A DNA stretch of 64,000 nt from Exiguobacterium sp. SL-9 (lineage in GTDB: Bacteria > Bacillota > Bacilli > Exiguobacteriales > Exiguobacteriaceae). The position numbers and the translations under genes were made by a program. Positions 8,504 through 17,388 of this stretch are shown piece after piece. The first letter of the stretch is position 1. The number at the start of each line of letters is the position of its first letter. The notes below the pieces were generated by a model, which saw only the letters and a list, made by a program, of their open reading frames with translations, was not told where the DNA came from and did no database searches. The stretch lies in the NCBI RefSeq assembly GCF_004336985.1, contig NZ_SJUO01000002.1:62001-126000 (forward strand), written 5' to 3'.

Positions 8504-9425
8504 TGGAAATCACCTCTCCAGGATGTTCATATTGAAATATTCCGAACCCATATCCTTCTGTCAAATCACCTCCGAAGAACAATGAGACGGTTCCGGTCTC
8601 GTTCGGGATTAGGAATCGAACACCTTCCCACTCTTCATAGTGTTCCAGAATTGACACAAGTTGATAAATCACTTGTTGCGGTTGTTTAGAGACATCATAG
8701 CTCACCTTATACGTCTTCGACCACACCCATTTCCCTCTAGATTCAACTGTATAACCGCTTCTCATCCGCTTCGCCCATGACTCAAGATCTGATAAAAATT
8801 TATTCTTGGGTAGGACGACTTGGAATGACGTAACACCGAGTGTGATTAATAAGTCCGCAATGAATGCCGCAGGGCGCTTCACTTTCGGTAAACTGAACTC
8901 TCTCCATTCACTGTCTAATGACAAACCATAGGCATCTTCCATTTTCAGAGAATACGAATCCGGATCATGAAACGGCTGGCTATGCGTCAATATAAAATCG
9001 AGAAAAGAAACATCATGTCCCACTAGCTCAACGGACACAACTTTTTCTGTATATAATTTACGATGATACGGGTCATACCAAAACACTAGCTGTTCATTCG
9101 AATAGATGCCGAACGGTAATGTCAAATCGATCCATCGAAGCTGAAGCAATTCTGGCTTCGTTACATGTAAGTCCAGCTCTGAAAAGTCTATCACTCGGTA
9201 AGCATCATGAACCAAGGTTTGTGACCAGATTGTACTGAGTTGAAACAAATCAATCGTTTGAAACGTTTGCGCGTGTAGATGCTGAACATCTAATGCATCG
9301 AAATTCAAAATGTATTCCCCTTTCCATGAACGGTATGCTGAATCGATCACAAGTGATGTCGTATACTGAAAGAAACCTTGGAATGGAGTGATAAATGATG
9401 TCCATCCTTTCACACGAAGAAACAA
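8493..9425 (-). CDS. Hypothetical protein with unclear start, first gene of the pair
   Basis: Up to 310 residues, aromatic-rich (many Trp, Tyr, Phe), with no signal peptide or membrane segment and no recognised family. The 5' end is doubtful: the first in-frame candidates are a TTG at 9425, a GTG at 9413 and a GTG at 9350, and none has a convincing ribosome site. No in-frame ATG occurs until well inside the gene. The longest version overlaps the start of the divergent DUF4256 gene by 31 bases. A 5' truncation is therefore possible. The region looks A+T-rich compared with its neighbours, which suggests acquisition by transfer. Confidence 0.55.
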   Translation of the reverse strand: MFLRVKGWTSFITPFQGFFQYTTSLVIDSAYRSWKGEYILNFDALDVQHLHAQTFQTIDLFQLSTIWSQTLVHDAYRVIDFSELDLHVTKPELLQLRWIDLTLPFGIYSNEQLVFWYDPYHRKLYTEKVVSVELVGHDVSFLDFILTHSQPFHDPDSYSLKMEDAYGLSLDSEWREFSLPKVKRPAAFIADLLITLGVTSFQVVLPKNKFLSDLESWAKRMRSGYTVESRGKWVWSKTYKVSYDVSKQPQQVIYQLVSILEHYEEWEGVRFLIPNETGTVSLFFGGDLTEGYGFGIFQYEHPGEVISNEI

Positions 9426-9946
9426 CCGAATTATTGAACACTCTTGAAGCGCGCTTTATCGCCCATCCGGAACGACATGCCGATACCGCTTGGCCTGACG
9501 TAATGACGCGTCTCCAAGCTGACGAGCGGAAACTCTCTGTGCTTGCCGAGATGGAGCGAACCGGTGGCGAACCTGATGTGATTCAATTTCCAGACGGTGA
9601 CCTCGCTTTTTGCGACTGCTCACCAGAAAGCCCGAGCGGACGACGGAGCCTTTGTTACGATGAACAGGCGTTAGCAGCGCGAAAGAAGAATAAGCCGGAC
9701 GGGAGTGCCGTCGCGTTGGCTGAAGAGATCGGCATCGAGCTACTCGACGAAACGACGTATCGTCATTTACAGACGCTCGGCACGTTCGACTTAAAGACGT
9801 CGAGCTGGATTATAACGCCAGAGACGATTCGTCAAAAAGGCGGCGCATTGTTCTGCGACCGCCGCTATAACCAAACCTTTGTTTATCACAACGGCGCCGA
9901 TTCGTATTACGCGGCCCGTGGATTCCGCGGGATGTTAAAGATTTGA
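9395..9946 (+). CDS. DUF4256 domain-containing protein
   Basis: A 183-residue protein recognised as DUF4256, a family of unknown function common in Firmicutes. Visible conserved features are the WPDVMTRL segment near residue 30, the cysteine pair FCDCSPESP around residue 72, RSLCYDEQAL and the C-terminal CDRRYNQTFVYHNGA block. The first of two tandem ATG codons is annotated, after a TGGAGTG site. It is monocistronic with a strong terminator at 9947-9971. The 5' end overlaps the possible 5' end of the gene on the opposite strand. Confidence 0.9.
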   Translation: MMSILSHEETTELLNTLEARFIAHPERHADTAWPDVMTRLQADERKLSVLAEMERTGGEPDVIQFPDGDLAFCDCSPESPSGRRSLCYDEQALAARKKNKPDGSAVALAEEIGIELLDETTYRHLQTLGTFDLKTSSWIITPETIRQKGGALFCDRRYNQTFVYHNGADSYYAARGFRGMLKI

Positions 9947-9971
9947 GCAAGGCCAAGTGCCTTGCTTTTTT
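9947..9971 (+). terminator. DUF4256-gene terminator
   Basis: A 7-bp GC-rich stem (9947-9953 with 9959-9965) is followed by six T residues, directly after the stop codon. Confidence 0.9.
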
Positions 9972-10455
9972 ACGTGAAGAGCCATTGGAAGACGACCGGA
10001 ATGTATTTGATAAAGAAGAGGCTTACGAAAAAGAGCGAGGGTCCTTTTAGCAACCACATATACCAGGCATTGTCTTTACGCATCCAGAACAAAAAAATAG
10101 CATGAAGCAACGCATTCTGTGTGACGTTTGAACCATGCACCATTTGTCTGAGGAATGCTCCCCATCCAGGAAATGAATCGATACCAAACGATGCCGTGAA
10201 ATCTGGTGATGTATCATATTTGATGCGTACGTACCACGCCATGGCATAGAGCGAAACAAAGAACGAAGCGACAATCGTCATCACTAAAAACGTAAAAAAC
10301 TCTTTCCATGACTCCACATCGAGATAAAACACAACGAGCAAAGTTCCAATTGCAAAAATAACCTGAATGATAAAAGCTGGAGAAATCGTCAGGACAGAAA
10401 ACTCTTCTGCTGTCATGAACGATCCAACTACTAAATTTGAAAGTTGGCCCATCAT
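9970..10455 (-). CDS. Hypothetical membrane protein, second gene of a membrane pair
   Basis: A 161-residue protein with four hydrophobic segments (about 25-45, 53-75, 108-125 and 133-155) and many Phe and Trp residues. No family was recognised. Its start overlaps the stop of the 90-residue membrane protein upstream by 4 bases, so the two are translationally coupled and may form a complex. The pair lies in the A+T-richer part of the accessory stretch. Confidence 0.65.
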   Translation of the reverse strand: MMGQLSNLVVGSFMTAEEFSVLTISPAFIIQVIFAIGTLLVVFYLDVESWKEFFTFLVMTIVASFFVSLYAMAWYVRIKYDTSPDFTASFGIDSFPGWGAFLRQMVHGSNVTQNALLHAIFLFWMRKDNAWYMWLLKGPSLFFVSLFFIKYIPVVFQWLFT

Positions 10456-10724
10456 CGCATCCTCATCGCTTGTATGTGTGGGAGCAATGTGTCATATAAT
10501 CCGACGTACATGACAACGCCTAGCCCGATGCCGGCGAGTAGCAAGATTGCGCCGAGATGTTTTGTCGTCATGAATACAAGTACAACATGAATCACAATCG
10601 TAGCGATGATGCTATCTGTGTTCCCAGAATGATCCGAGATTGCTTTTCCCGGTTTAATTAATAGATAAATGCCCAATGTCGAAACAAATATACTCATGCT
10701 TGCGATTAAAATATAATCAATCAT
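10452..10724 (-). CDS. Small hypothetical membrane protein
   Basis: A 90-residue protein with three hydrophobic segments (about 3-22, 38-55 and 58-78) joined by short polar loops and ending in basic residues (MRMR). No family was recognised. The ATG has a GGAG site about 10 bases upstream. The 3' end overlaps the next gene by 4 bases. The roughly 220 bases before it hold only the kbl terminator and A+T-rich sequence in which its promoter must lie. Confidence 0.65.
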   Translation of the reverse strand: MIDYILIASMSIFVSTLGIYLLIKPGKAISDHSGNTDSIIATIVIHVVLVFMTTKHLGAILLLAGIGLGVVMYVGLYDTLLPHIQAMRMR

Positions 10725-10944
10725 CCTTACATTTCTCCAAACGTTTAAATTTTTATTCGGTATTTGAAATAAAAATAACTTTTAAATTATCCCTTTTCAA
10801 ATTTTAGAGTCTCTCCTTTTAAATGTCTACCAAATTTTTCAAGCCTAAACGGTCTACCTTGTTCAAAACTGTCATCGCCACTCCTCGGTCGATTCGGCTG
10901 ACACGATTGACTGATAGATTGAGAACAATCAAACACCTGTTTCA

Positions 10945-10979
10945 ACAAAAAAACTGCAGACGCTTTTGTCTGCAGTTTC
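10945..10979 (-). terminator. tdh-kbl operon terminator
   Basis: A perfect 11-bp stem (10951-10961 with 10968-10978) is followed on the minus strand by a run of T residues, a few bases after the kbl stop codon. Confidence 0.93.
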
Positions 10980-10983
10980 AAAC

Positions 10984-12165
10984 TCACGCGTGAAGCGTGA
11001 CGTTCAGTTCTTCCGCGACCGCCTTGAAGGCAGCGAGCGCACGTTCGAGGTCGTCACGGGTATGTTCCGCCGTCACGATCGTCCGAATCCGGGCCTTGCC
11101 TTTCTCGACCGTCGGGAAAGCGATGCTCTGTGCGAACACGCCATGGTCTTTCAACTTATCCGAGAATGTGTGCGCTAGCGTCTCTTCCCCGAGCATGACC
11201 GGCGTGATCGGCGTCGTCGCATGCCCGATATCGAAGCCGAGGTCACGCAGTCCTGTCTTGAAGAACTCGGTGTTCGCCCAAAGTTTATCGAACAATTCTT
11301 CTTCTTCCTTCATGACACGGATCGCCTCACGATTCGCCGCGACGACCGCTGGCGGATGTGACGTCGAGAACAAGAACGGACGTCCTTTTTGAATCAAGAA
11401 GTCACGGATATCGTTCGAGCAGGCGACGTAGCCGCCGAGGACACCGATTGCTTTCGAGAGCGTCCCGACTTGAAGCGCGACCCGTCCGTCGAGCCCGAAG
11501 TGGTTGACCGTGCCGCGACCGTTCTGCCCGAGCACGCCCGAGGCGTGCGCATCATCGACCATGACGGCCGCGTCATACTTCTCGGCGAGCTCGACGATTT
11601 CTGGGAGCGGCGCGATATTGCCGTCCATCGAGAAGACGCCGTCCGTGACGATCAGGCGCGTCCGGTAGTCTTGCGTCTCTTTCAACGCCGCCTCTAAATC
11701 GGCGAGGTCGACGTGCTTATAGATGCGGCGGGCCGCTTTCGTCAACCGGATGCCGTCGATGATCGAGGCGTGGTTGAGTGCGTCACTGATGACGACGTCT
11801 TCTGGGCCAAGGAGGGCCGACAAGACGCCGAGGTTTGTCGCGAAGCCCGATTGGAACACGAGCGCCGCTTCCGTATGTTTGAATTCGGCGAGCTCGCGTT
11901 CGAACGCCTCATGCATCTCGAACGTCCCGGCGATCGTTCGGACCGAGCCTGTGCCGGCCCCGTACTGTTCGACCGCTTCAATCGCCGCTTGTTTCAAGCG
12001 CGGATGGTTGGCAAGTCCGAGATAGTTGTTCGATGAGAGCTGGACGAGCGACTTGCCGTCGATCGTGACCTCGTTCGCTTGCGCCGACTCGAGCGGTACG
12101 AGTGAGCGGAACGTGCCCGCTTGTTTCATTTCATTGATTGCTTCTGTAATATGTTCAAATGCCAT
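10984..12165 (-). CDS. kbl: Glycine C-acetyltransferase (2-amino-3-ketobutyrate CoA ligase)
   Basis: This 393-residue PLP enzyme cleaves 2-amino-3-oxobutyrate with CoA to glycine and acetyl-CoA, the second step of threonine breakdown. It belongs to the alpha-oxoamine synthase group. The PLP-binding lysine is in GTLSKAIGVLGGY, the MVDDAHASGVLG motif stacks against the cofactor, and the N-terminal SSNNYLGLANHP is characteristic. An AGGGGG site precedes the ATG. It starts 15 bases after the tdh stop, making a tdh-kbl operon as in B. subtilis. Confidence 0.96.
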   Translation of the reverse strand: MAFEHITEAINEMKQAGTFRSLVPLESAQANEVTIDGKSLVQLSSNNYLGLANHPRLKQAAIEAVEQYGAGTGSVRTIAGTFEMHEAFERELAEFKHTEAALVFQSGFATNLGVLSALLGPEDVVISDALNHASIIDGIRLTKAARRIYKHVDLADLEAALKETQDYRTRLIVTDGVFSMDGNIAPLPEIVELAEKYDAAVMVDDAHASGVLGQNGRGTVNHFGLDGRVALQVGTLSKAIGVLGGYVACSNDIRDFLIQKGRPFLFSTSHPPAVVAANREAIRVMKEEEELFDKLWANTEFFKTGLRDLGFDIGHATTPITPVMLGEETLAHTFSDKLKDHGVFAQSIAFPTVEKGKARIRTIVTAEHTRDDLERALAAFKAVAEELNVTLHA

Positions 12166-12180
12166 ATTGATTCCCCCTGT

Positions 12181-13257
12181 TTATGGTATTAAGACGACCT
12201 TTCCACATTTCCCGGCCCGCATGAGCTCAAAACCTTGCTCGAACTCCTCGAGCTTGAACACGTGCGTGATAATCGGTTCAACGTTCAGCTGACCTGTCGC
12301 GAGTAACGTCGACACTTGGCCCCATGTCTCATACATCTTACGACCGGTGATGCCTTGGACGCGTACCCCTTTGAAGACGACGTCGCGCGTCAAGTCGATG
12401 GCGACTGGTTTGGCCGGGAGTGACAACACATTGACGTCCCCGCCAGCCGTGACCATCTTGAACGCCTGGTCGATGGCGACCGGATGCCCGCTCATCTCAC
12501 AGACGACGTCGATGCCGTCCCCGTCCGTCTGATCCATAATCAACGCGAGCGGATTTTCGTCCATGCTATTGATGACGACGTCCGCCCCCATCTCCGCAGC
12601 GAGCTTCAACCGATACGGGTTGACGTCGATCGCATAGACACGACTCGCACCGGCCGCCTTGGCGACACCGACGGCCATGAGACCGATCGGTCCACAACCG
12701 ACGATGGCGACTGACTTGGCCGACACGTCACTCGCGAGCACCGTATGGACGGCGTTACCGAGCGGTTCTTGAATCGAGGCGAGCTTCGATGGCATCGACT
12801 CAGGGTTGACCCACAAGTTCTCCTCCGGCATGACGACGTACTCGGCGAAACAGCCTTGCGTGTCGACGCCGATGATTTTTGTGTTCTTGCAGATATGATA
12901 CTGTCCGCGTAGACACTGCTTGCACTGATGACAGACGATATGCGTCTCGGCCGATACCGTTTGTCCGACTTGGATGCGTTTCGTCCCTTCCCCGAGCGCC
13001 ACGACTTCCCCCGCGAACTCGTGACCGAACACGTATGGCGGTTTGACCCGGCTCTTCGCCCAGTCGTCCCACTCATAAATGTGGACATCGGTCCCGCAAA
13101 TCGATGTCGCCTTCACTTTGATTAACACTTGTCCAGCGCCTGGTGTTGGAATTGGCACTTCAACCAACTCCGCCCCGAATCCGGCCGTATGTTTTTGAAT
13201 CGCTTTCATCACAGGTGTCGTTGCTTCCTTCTCTGTCATAGACACGAGCTGTTCCAT
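12181..13257 (-). CDS. tdh: L-threonine 3-dehydrogenase
   Basis: This zinc-dependent medium-chain dehydrogenase oxidises threonine with NAD to 2-amino-3-oxobutyrate. The 358-residue product shows SICGTDVHIYEWDDW (catalytic zinc), GHEFAGEV, the structural-zinc cysteines CHQCKQCLRGQYHIC, and the Rossmann motif GCGPIGLMA. The chosen ATG follows a GAGGGGG site; it gives about 17 residues ahead of the usual MKAIQKHTAGFG-type start, slightly longer than the family norm of about 341-347. An even longer frame has no better site. The product feeds Kbl, encoded 15 bases downstream. Confidence 0.96.
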   Translation of the reverse strand: MEQLVSMTEKEATTPVMKAIQKHTAGFGAELVEVPIPTPGAGQVLIKVKATSICGTDVHIYEWDDWAKSRVKPPYVFGHEFAGEVVALGEGTKRIQVGQTVSAETHIVCHQCKQCLRGQYHICKNTKIIGVDTQGCFAEYVVMPEENLWVNPESMPSKLASIQEPLGNAVHTVLASDVSAKSVAIVGCGPIGLMAVGVAKAAGASRVYAIDVNPYRLKLAAEMGADVVINSMDENPLALIMDQTDGDGIDVVCEMSGHPVAIDQAFKMVTAGGDVNVLSLPAKPVAIDLTRDVVFKGVRVQGITGRKMYETWGQVSTLLATGQLNVEPIITHVFKLEEFEQGFELMRAGKCGKVVLIP

Positions 13258-13358
13258 TGAAAACGTCCCCCTCTTCATCTCTTGATCGAACTTCACGTTC
13301 TCTTTCATCTTGTCATAAAATGACGAACCTGAGAAGATAGAACGTCATATTTTCAGAC

Positions 13359-13394
13359 AAAAAAGAGAAGCCATCCGCGCCGATGGCTTCTCTT
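13359..13394 (-). terminator. spoVS terminator
   Basis: A perfect 13-bp stem (13363-13375 with 13382-13394) is followed on the minus strand by a T run, separating spoVS from tdh. Confidence 0.92.
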
Positions 13395-13426
13395 ACAAGA
13401 ATAGGACCTATGTCCCGAGCGCAAGC

Positions 13427-13687
13427 TCATCGTGGTTCGATGATGAGCTTGATTGCCGTTCGTTCTTCTCCGTCAATCATAATATCAGTGAACGCCGGAA
13501 TGCAAATCAAATCCAGCCCGCTCGGCGCGACGAAACCACGCGCAATCGCGACCGCCTTGATGGATTGATTGAGCGCACCGGCGCCGATTGCTTGAATCTC
13601 ACACGTTCCTTTTTCACGAAGTACGCCAGCGAGTGCACCCGCCACGGAGTTAGGATTCGATTTTGCCGAAACTTTGAGTACGTCCAT
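13427..13687 (-). CDS. spoVS: SpoVS family protein
   Basis: The 86-residue protein is nearly identical along its whole length to remembered Bacillus SpoVS, with DVLKVSAKSNPNSVAGALAG at the start and the Alba-like core AIGAGALNQSIKAVAIARGF. In B. subtilis it acts in spore coat assembly and affects septation; biochemically it is a small nucleic-acid-binding-type fold. The start follows a GAGGGGG site; an upstream in-frame extension lacks one. Other sporulation genes are missing where expected in this window, so the protein presumably has a role outside sporulation here. It is 26 bases downstream of ymdB. Confidence 0.96.
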   Translation of the reverse strand: MDVLKVSAKSNPNSVAGALAGVLREKGTCEIQAIGAGALNQSIKAVAIARGFVAPSGLDLICIPAFTDIMIDGEERTAIKLIIEPR

Positions 13688-13713
13688 TCTTGTTTCCCCC
13701 TCGGGTAGGTTGT

Positions 13714-14508
13714 TCAATCAAACCATACGGTTTGATCATCTAGGTGTATGCGTTCGATTTTTGTGGCTCGTTTCGATTGGTCATCGATTGTGATTAAAAC
13801 TCCATTTAATTGTTCCCGTCCCTCGGCAACTTCAAACCGGACCGGGAGTTGTGTCATGAATTTTCTCAAAACGACCTCGGCATCCATGCCGAGCACACCG
13901 TCAAGCGGACCCGTCATCCCGACGTCGGTGATGTAAGCCGTGCCGTTATTCAGAATTCGGTTGTCCGCCGTCTGGACGTGCGTATGGGTTCCGACGACAG
14001 CCTGGACGCGTCCGTCGAGATGATACCCCATCGCAATCTTCTCGCTCGTCGCCTCGGCGTGCATGTCGACAAAAATCGCGTCGACCTCGCCGCGAATGTC
14101 TTCGACGAGTGCATCGACCGTGCGGAACGGACAGTCGAGCGACGGCAGGAACACAGTCCCCATCACATTGATGACCGCGAGCTTCTTGCCGCCTTGTTTC
14201 AACACCATCATCCCGACACCCGGCGTGCCGGCAGGGTAGTTGGCCGGGCGGACGATGCGGTCGGCATCATCGATCCAATCAAAGATGTCACGGTTATCCC
14301 AAGTATGATTCCCCATTGTCACGCCATGGAATCCAAGCTCAAGAAATTGTTGATAGATTTTTTTTGTGATACCGCGCCCGTTGGCTGCGTTTTCACCGTT
14401 GACGAGCATGAACGTCGGGCTGTATTTGCTCTTCAGCCGTCCGATTTGGGCGCTCAAGATGTCGCGACCTGGCTTCCCGACCACATCGCCGATAAATAAG
14501 ATTTTCAT
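13714..14508 (-). CDS. ymdB: YmdB family metallophosphoesterase
   Basis: The 264-residue calcineurin-like phosphoesterase has the metal-ligand motifs GDVVGKPGR, NGENAANGRG, GNHTWDN and GTHTHVQTAD. In B. subtilis YmdB hydrolyses 2',3'-cyclic nucleotides and affects the switch between motility and biofilm. Its length is the same as the B. subtilis protein. The ATG follows GGGAGGAC. It lies between rny and spoVS as in Bacillus; a hairpin after rny (14529-14553) precedes it, so expression may be partly separate from rny. Confidence 0.95.
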   Translation of the reverse strand: MKILFIGDVVGKPGRDILSAQIGRLKSKYSPTFMLVNGENAANGRGITKKIYQQFLELGFHGVTMGNHTWDNRDIFDWIDDADRIVRPANYPAGTPGVGMMVLKQGGKKLAVINVMGTVFLPSLDCPFRTVDALVEDIRGEVDAIFVDMHAEATSEKIAMGYHLDGRVQAVVGTHTHVQTADNRILNNGTAYITDVGMTGPLDGVLGMDAEVVLRKFMTQLPVRFEVAEGREQLNGVLITIDDQSKRATKIERIHLDDQTVWFD

Positions 14509-14528
14509 AGTTTTGTCCTCCCACAATA

Positions 14529-14553
14529 GAAAAAGCGGAGAATGTCTCCGCTC
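14529..14553 (-). terminator. rny terminator or attenuator
   Basis: A perfect 8-bp stem with a three-base loop (14534-14541 with 14545-14552) is followed by TTTTTCT on the minus strand, right after the rny stop and just upstream of the ymdB ribosome site. Incomplete termination would let ymdB be read through. Confidence 0.8.
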
Positions 14554-14556
14554 TTG

Positions 14557-16119
14557 TTACTTCGCATAATCGACAGCACGCGTTTCGCGAATGACCGTCA
14601 CTTTAATTTGGCCTGGATAATCAAGCTCATCTTCGATCCGTTTACAGATGTCACGGGCCATCTTGTTCGCCACGACGTCATCGACGACGTCTGGGCGGAC
14701 GATAATCCGGACTTCACGTCCCGCTTGGATGGCATATGATTTCTCGACTCCTTCGAACGACTCACAAATCGCTTCGAGGCGCTCAAGGCGTCGAATATAG
14801 CTTTCGAGCGTCTCTTGACGGGCTCCCGGACGCGCTGCTGACAAGGCGTCAGCCGCTGCGACGAGAACCGCGATCGTCGACGTCGCTTCGACGTCCCCGT
14901 GGTGAGAGGCAATCGAGTTGATGACGACCGGATGCTCTTTGTACTTCGTGGCAAGCTCGACACCGATCTCGACGTGGCTACCTTCGACTTCATGGTCGAT
15001 GGCTTTCCCGATATCGTGGAGGAGACCCGCTCGCTTGGCGAGCGTGACGTCTTCCCCGAGCTCGGCGGCCATCATGCCGGCGAGATGGGCCACTTCGACC
15101 GAATGGGCGAGCACGTTTTGACCGTAACTCGTCCGGTAGCGCATGCGACCGAGCGTCTTGACGAGGTCCGGATGGACACCGTGGATGCCGGCTGAGAATG
15201 TCGCTTCTTCCCCGTATTCACGGATGCGCTCATCGACTTCACGACGCGATTTTTCGACCATCTCTTCGATTCGGGCCGGATGAATCCGACCGTCTTGAAC
15301 GAGTTTCTCGAGCGTCATCTTGGCGATTTCACGACGGACCGGGTCGAATCCAGATAGGATGACCGCTTCCGGCGTGTCATCGATGATCAAATCGATTCCA
15401 GTAAGTGTCTCGAGCGTGCGGATGTTACGTCCTTCACGTCCGATAATACGACCTTTCATCTCATCACTCGGTAAATTGACGACAGATACAGTCGTCTCGG
15501 CGACGTGTTCGGCCGCGTACCGTTGCATCGTGAGAGACAAGAGGTGTTTCGCTTTTTTATCAGCTTCTAATTTTGCTTTTTGCTCGATTTCTTTTTGAAG
15601 GAGAGCAGCATCGTGAAGCGCTTCCTGCTTCGCTTCGTCCATGATGATGGTCCGTGCTTCTTCTTTCGACAAGGCTGCCACACGTACAAGTTCTTGGCGC
15701 GCCTCCTCATATAATTCCTCCACTTTGCTTTCGAGCGTTTCCGCTTCACGCTTCCGTTTCGCGAGGGCAGCCTCACGTTCATCCAAAGCATCTTCTTTCC
15801 GTTCGAGCATGTCTGCTTTCCGGTCGAGAAGCTCTTCTTTTTGGACGAAACGATTTTCTTTCACTTTCTGCTCTTCACGTCGTTCGCGCAATTCTTGTTC
15901 GGTCTCATTGCGAAGTTGAATCATCTCTTCTTTTACTTCAAGCCGTGCTTCTTTTTGCATCGCTTCCGATTGTTGTCGCGCTTGCTCTACAATCTTGGTC
16001 GCTTCCGTCTCGGCACCTTGAATCTTCGCTTCGGCGATCGATTTACGCACAAAAAAACCTGCAACAAAAGCTATCGGCAAAAGGAGGATCAGAATAAGCT
16101 CTAATAGCCATTCCATCAT
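14557..16119 (-). CDS. rny: Ribonuclease Y
   Basis: This 520-residue membrane-anchored endoribonuclease starts mRNA turnover. It has an N-terminal transmembrane helix (about 4-25), a long charged coiled coil (about 30-200), a KH RNA-binding domain with [12 protein letters not shown] and an HD domain with the [10 protein letters not shown] metal motif. The length equals B. subtilis RNase Y. The start is the first of two ATG codons after GGGAGGTGA; the GTG within the ribosome site is unlikely. A promoter with an untranslated leader of about 65 bases is predicted upstream. Confidence 0.97.
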   Translation of the reverse strand: MMEWLLELILILLLPIAFVAGFFVRKSIAEAKIQGAETEATKIVEQARQQSEAMQKEARLEVKEEMIQLRNETEQELRERREEQKVKENRFVQKEELLDRKADMLERKEDALDEREAALAKRKREAETLESKVEELYEEARQELVRVAALSKEEARTIIMDEAKQEALHDAALLQKEIEQKAKLEADKKAKHLLSLTMQRYAAEHVAETTVSVVNLPSDEMKGRIIGREGRNIRTLETLTGIDLIIDDTPEAVILSGFDPVRREIAKMTLEKLVQDGRIHPARIEEMVEKSRREVDERIREYGEEATFSAGIHGVHPDLVKTLGRMRYRTSYGQNVLAHSVEVAHLAGMMAAELGEDVTLAKRAGLLHDIGKAIDHEVEGSHVEIGVELATKYKEHPVVINSIASHHGDVEATSTIAVLVAAADALSAARPGARQETLESYIRRLERLEAICESFEGVEKSYAIQAGREVRIIVRPDVVDDVVANKMARDICKRIEDELDYPGQIKVTVIRETRAVDYAK

Positions 16120-16191
16120 GTTCACCTCCCTTTCGCAAGGTTATTTTATTTTTTCATGAATGTAAACGCGAGCGAGCCCGCGTATAGCTTC

Positions 16192-16220
16192 ATTGTACTT
16201 ATTTACCTGTTAGAATGCAA
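16192..16220 (-). promoter_or_regulatory. rny promoter
   Basis: On the minus strand -35 TTGCAT (16215-16220) and -10 TACAAT (16192-16197) are separated by 17 bases. The resulting leader of about 65 bases contains a GC-rich inverted repeat (ACGCG ... CGCGT). Confidence 0.7.
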
Positions 16221-16263
16221 TGCACGGACAGGATAGAACTACCAATTCACGAAAAAAATTATA

Positions 16264-16300
16264 CTAAAAAAATCTCGCCTGAACCGTGTCAGGCGAGAAA
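16264..16300 (-). terminator. recA terminator
   Basis: A perfect 10-bp stem (16273-16282 with 16289-16298) is followed by seven T residues on the minus strand, just after the recA stop. Confidence 0.95.
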
Positions 16301-16306
16301 TGTTAC

Positions 16307-17356
16307 TTACTCTTCGTCTAAAAGCGAGAGGACGTCATCATTGTCAGCTTCGACCGTGATTGTCTTTTCACCGTTGAGGCCGTAATGGTCGCGGATCCGT
16401 TCTTCGACCGAAGCGGCTACCGACGGGTTCTCTTTCATGTACTGCTTCGCGTTCTCGCGGCCTTGACCGAGACGTTCTTCGTTGTACGAGTACCACGCAC
16501 CACTCTTTTGAACGATGTCGAGGTCGGCCCCGATGTCGATGAGCTCCCCTTCACGTGAGATCCCTTCGCCGTACATGATATCGACTTCCGCTGTCTTGAA
16601 CGGTGGCGCAATCTTGTTTTTGACGACTTTGATTTTCGTCCGGTTTCCAACCATGTCTTGTCCTTGTTTGAGCGTTTCCGCACGACGGACTTCGAGACGA
16701 ACCGAAGAATAGAACTTGAGGGCACGACCACCAGGAGTCGTTTCCGGGTTCCCGAACATGATTCCGATTTTCTCACGGATTTGGTTGATGAAGATAACGA
16801 TTGTCTTCGACTTGTTCGTCGCACCAGACAATTTACGGAGCGCTTGGCTCATCAGGCGGGCTTGAAGACCGACGTGCGAGTCGCCCATCTCCCCTTCAAT
16901 CTCGGCTTTCGGAACGAGTGCCGCAACCGAGTCGACGACGAGAATATCGACCGCACCAGAGCGGACGAGTGCTTCTGCGATCTCAAGGGCTTGTTCCCCT
17001 GTATCTGGTTGTGATAAGAGCAACTCATCGATATTGACGCCCAAGTTTTGTGCGTATTTCGGGTCGAGCGCGTGCTCGGCGTCGACGAAGGCAGCTTGAC
17101 CGCCACGTTTTTGGACTTCAGCGATGGCGTGAAGCGCCACCGTCGTCTTACCTGACGATTCAGGTCCGTACACTTCGATGACACGACCACGTGGATATCC
17201 ACCGGCACCGAGCGCGATGTCGAGGGCGATTGAGCCGGACGGGGTCACCGAAACTTGCTGATCTGTATTTTCACCGAGGCGCATGATTGAGCCTTTACCG
17301 AATTGTTTCTCAATTTGGCGTAATGCCATTTCTAACGCTTGTTTACGATCACTCAT
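16307..17356 (-). CDS. recA: Recombinase RecA
   Basis: The 349-residue DNA-dependent ATPase pairs homologous DNA and triggers LexA self-cleavage. It has a Walker [10 protein letters not shown] at residues 64-72, a Walker [11 protein letters not shown], the [10 protein letters not shown] loop and an acidic C-terminal tail. It stands alone between cinA and rny, with its own promoter and a LexA box overlapping the end of cinA, and a strong terminator. In B. subtilis pbpX lies between recA and rny; it is absent here. Confidence 0.98.
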   Translation of the reverse strand: MSDRKQALEMALRQIEKQFGKGSIMRLGENTDQQVSVTPSGSIALDIALGAGGYPRGRVIEVYGPESSGKTTVALHAIAEVQKRGGQAAFVDAEHALDPKYAQNLGVNIDELLLSQPDTGEQALEIAEALVRSGAVDILVVDSVAALVPKAEIEGEMGDSHVGLQARLMSQALRKLSGATNKSKTIVIFINQIREKIGIMFGNPETTPGGRALKFYSSVRLEVRRAETLKQGQDMVGNRTKIKVVKNKIAPPFKTAEVDIMYGEGISREGELIDIGADLDIVQKSGAWYSYNEERLGQGRENAKQYMKENPSVAASVEERIRDHYGLNGEKTITVEADNDDVLSLLDEE

Positions 17357-17388
17357 AGATTAATGAGCCTCCTTTGATTGATACTTTC

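Noticed and set aside
10787-10987. 66-codon minus-strand frame between the membrane pair and kbl
   Set aside because: It overlaps the kbl terminator and the kbl stop, has no ribosome site at its start and an amino-acid content without pattern. A shorter frame at 10819-10875 (18 codons) has a good GGAGTGG site but is too short to support.
13258-13358. Threonine-responsive leader (T-box) before tdh
   Set aside because: Only about 100 bases lie between the spoVS terminator and tdh. No specifier-loop or antiterminator-like structure was seen.
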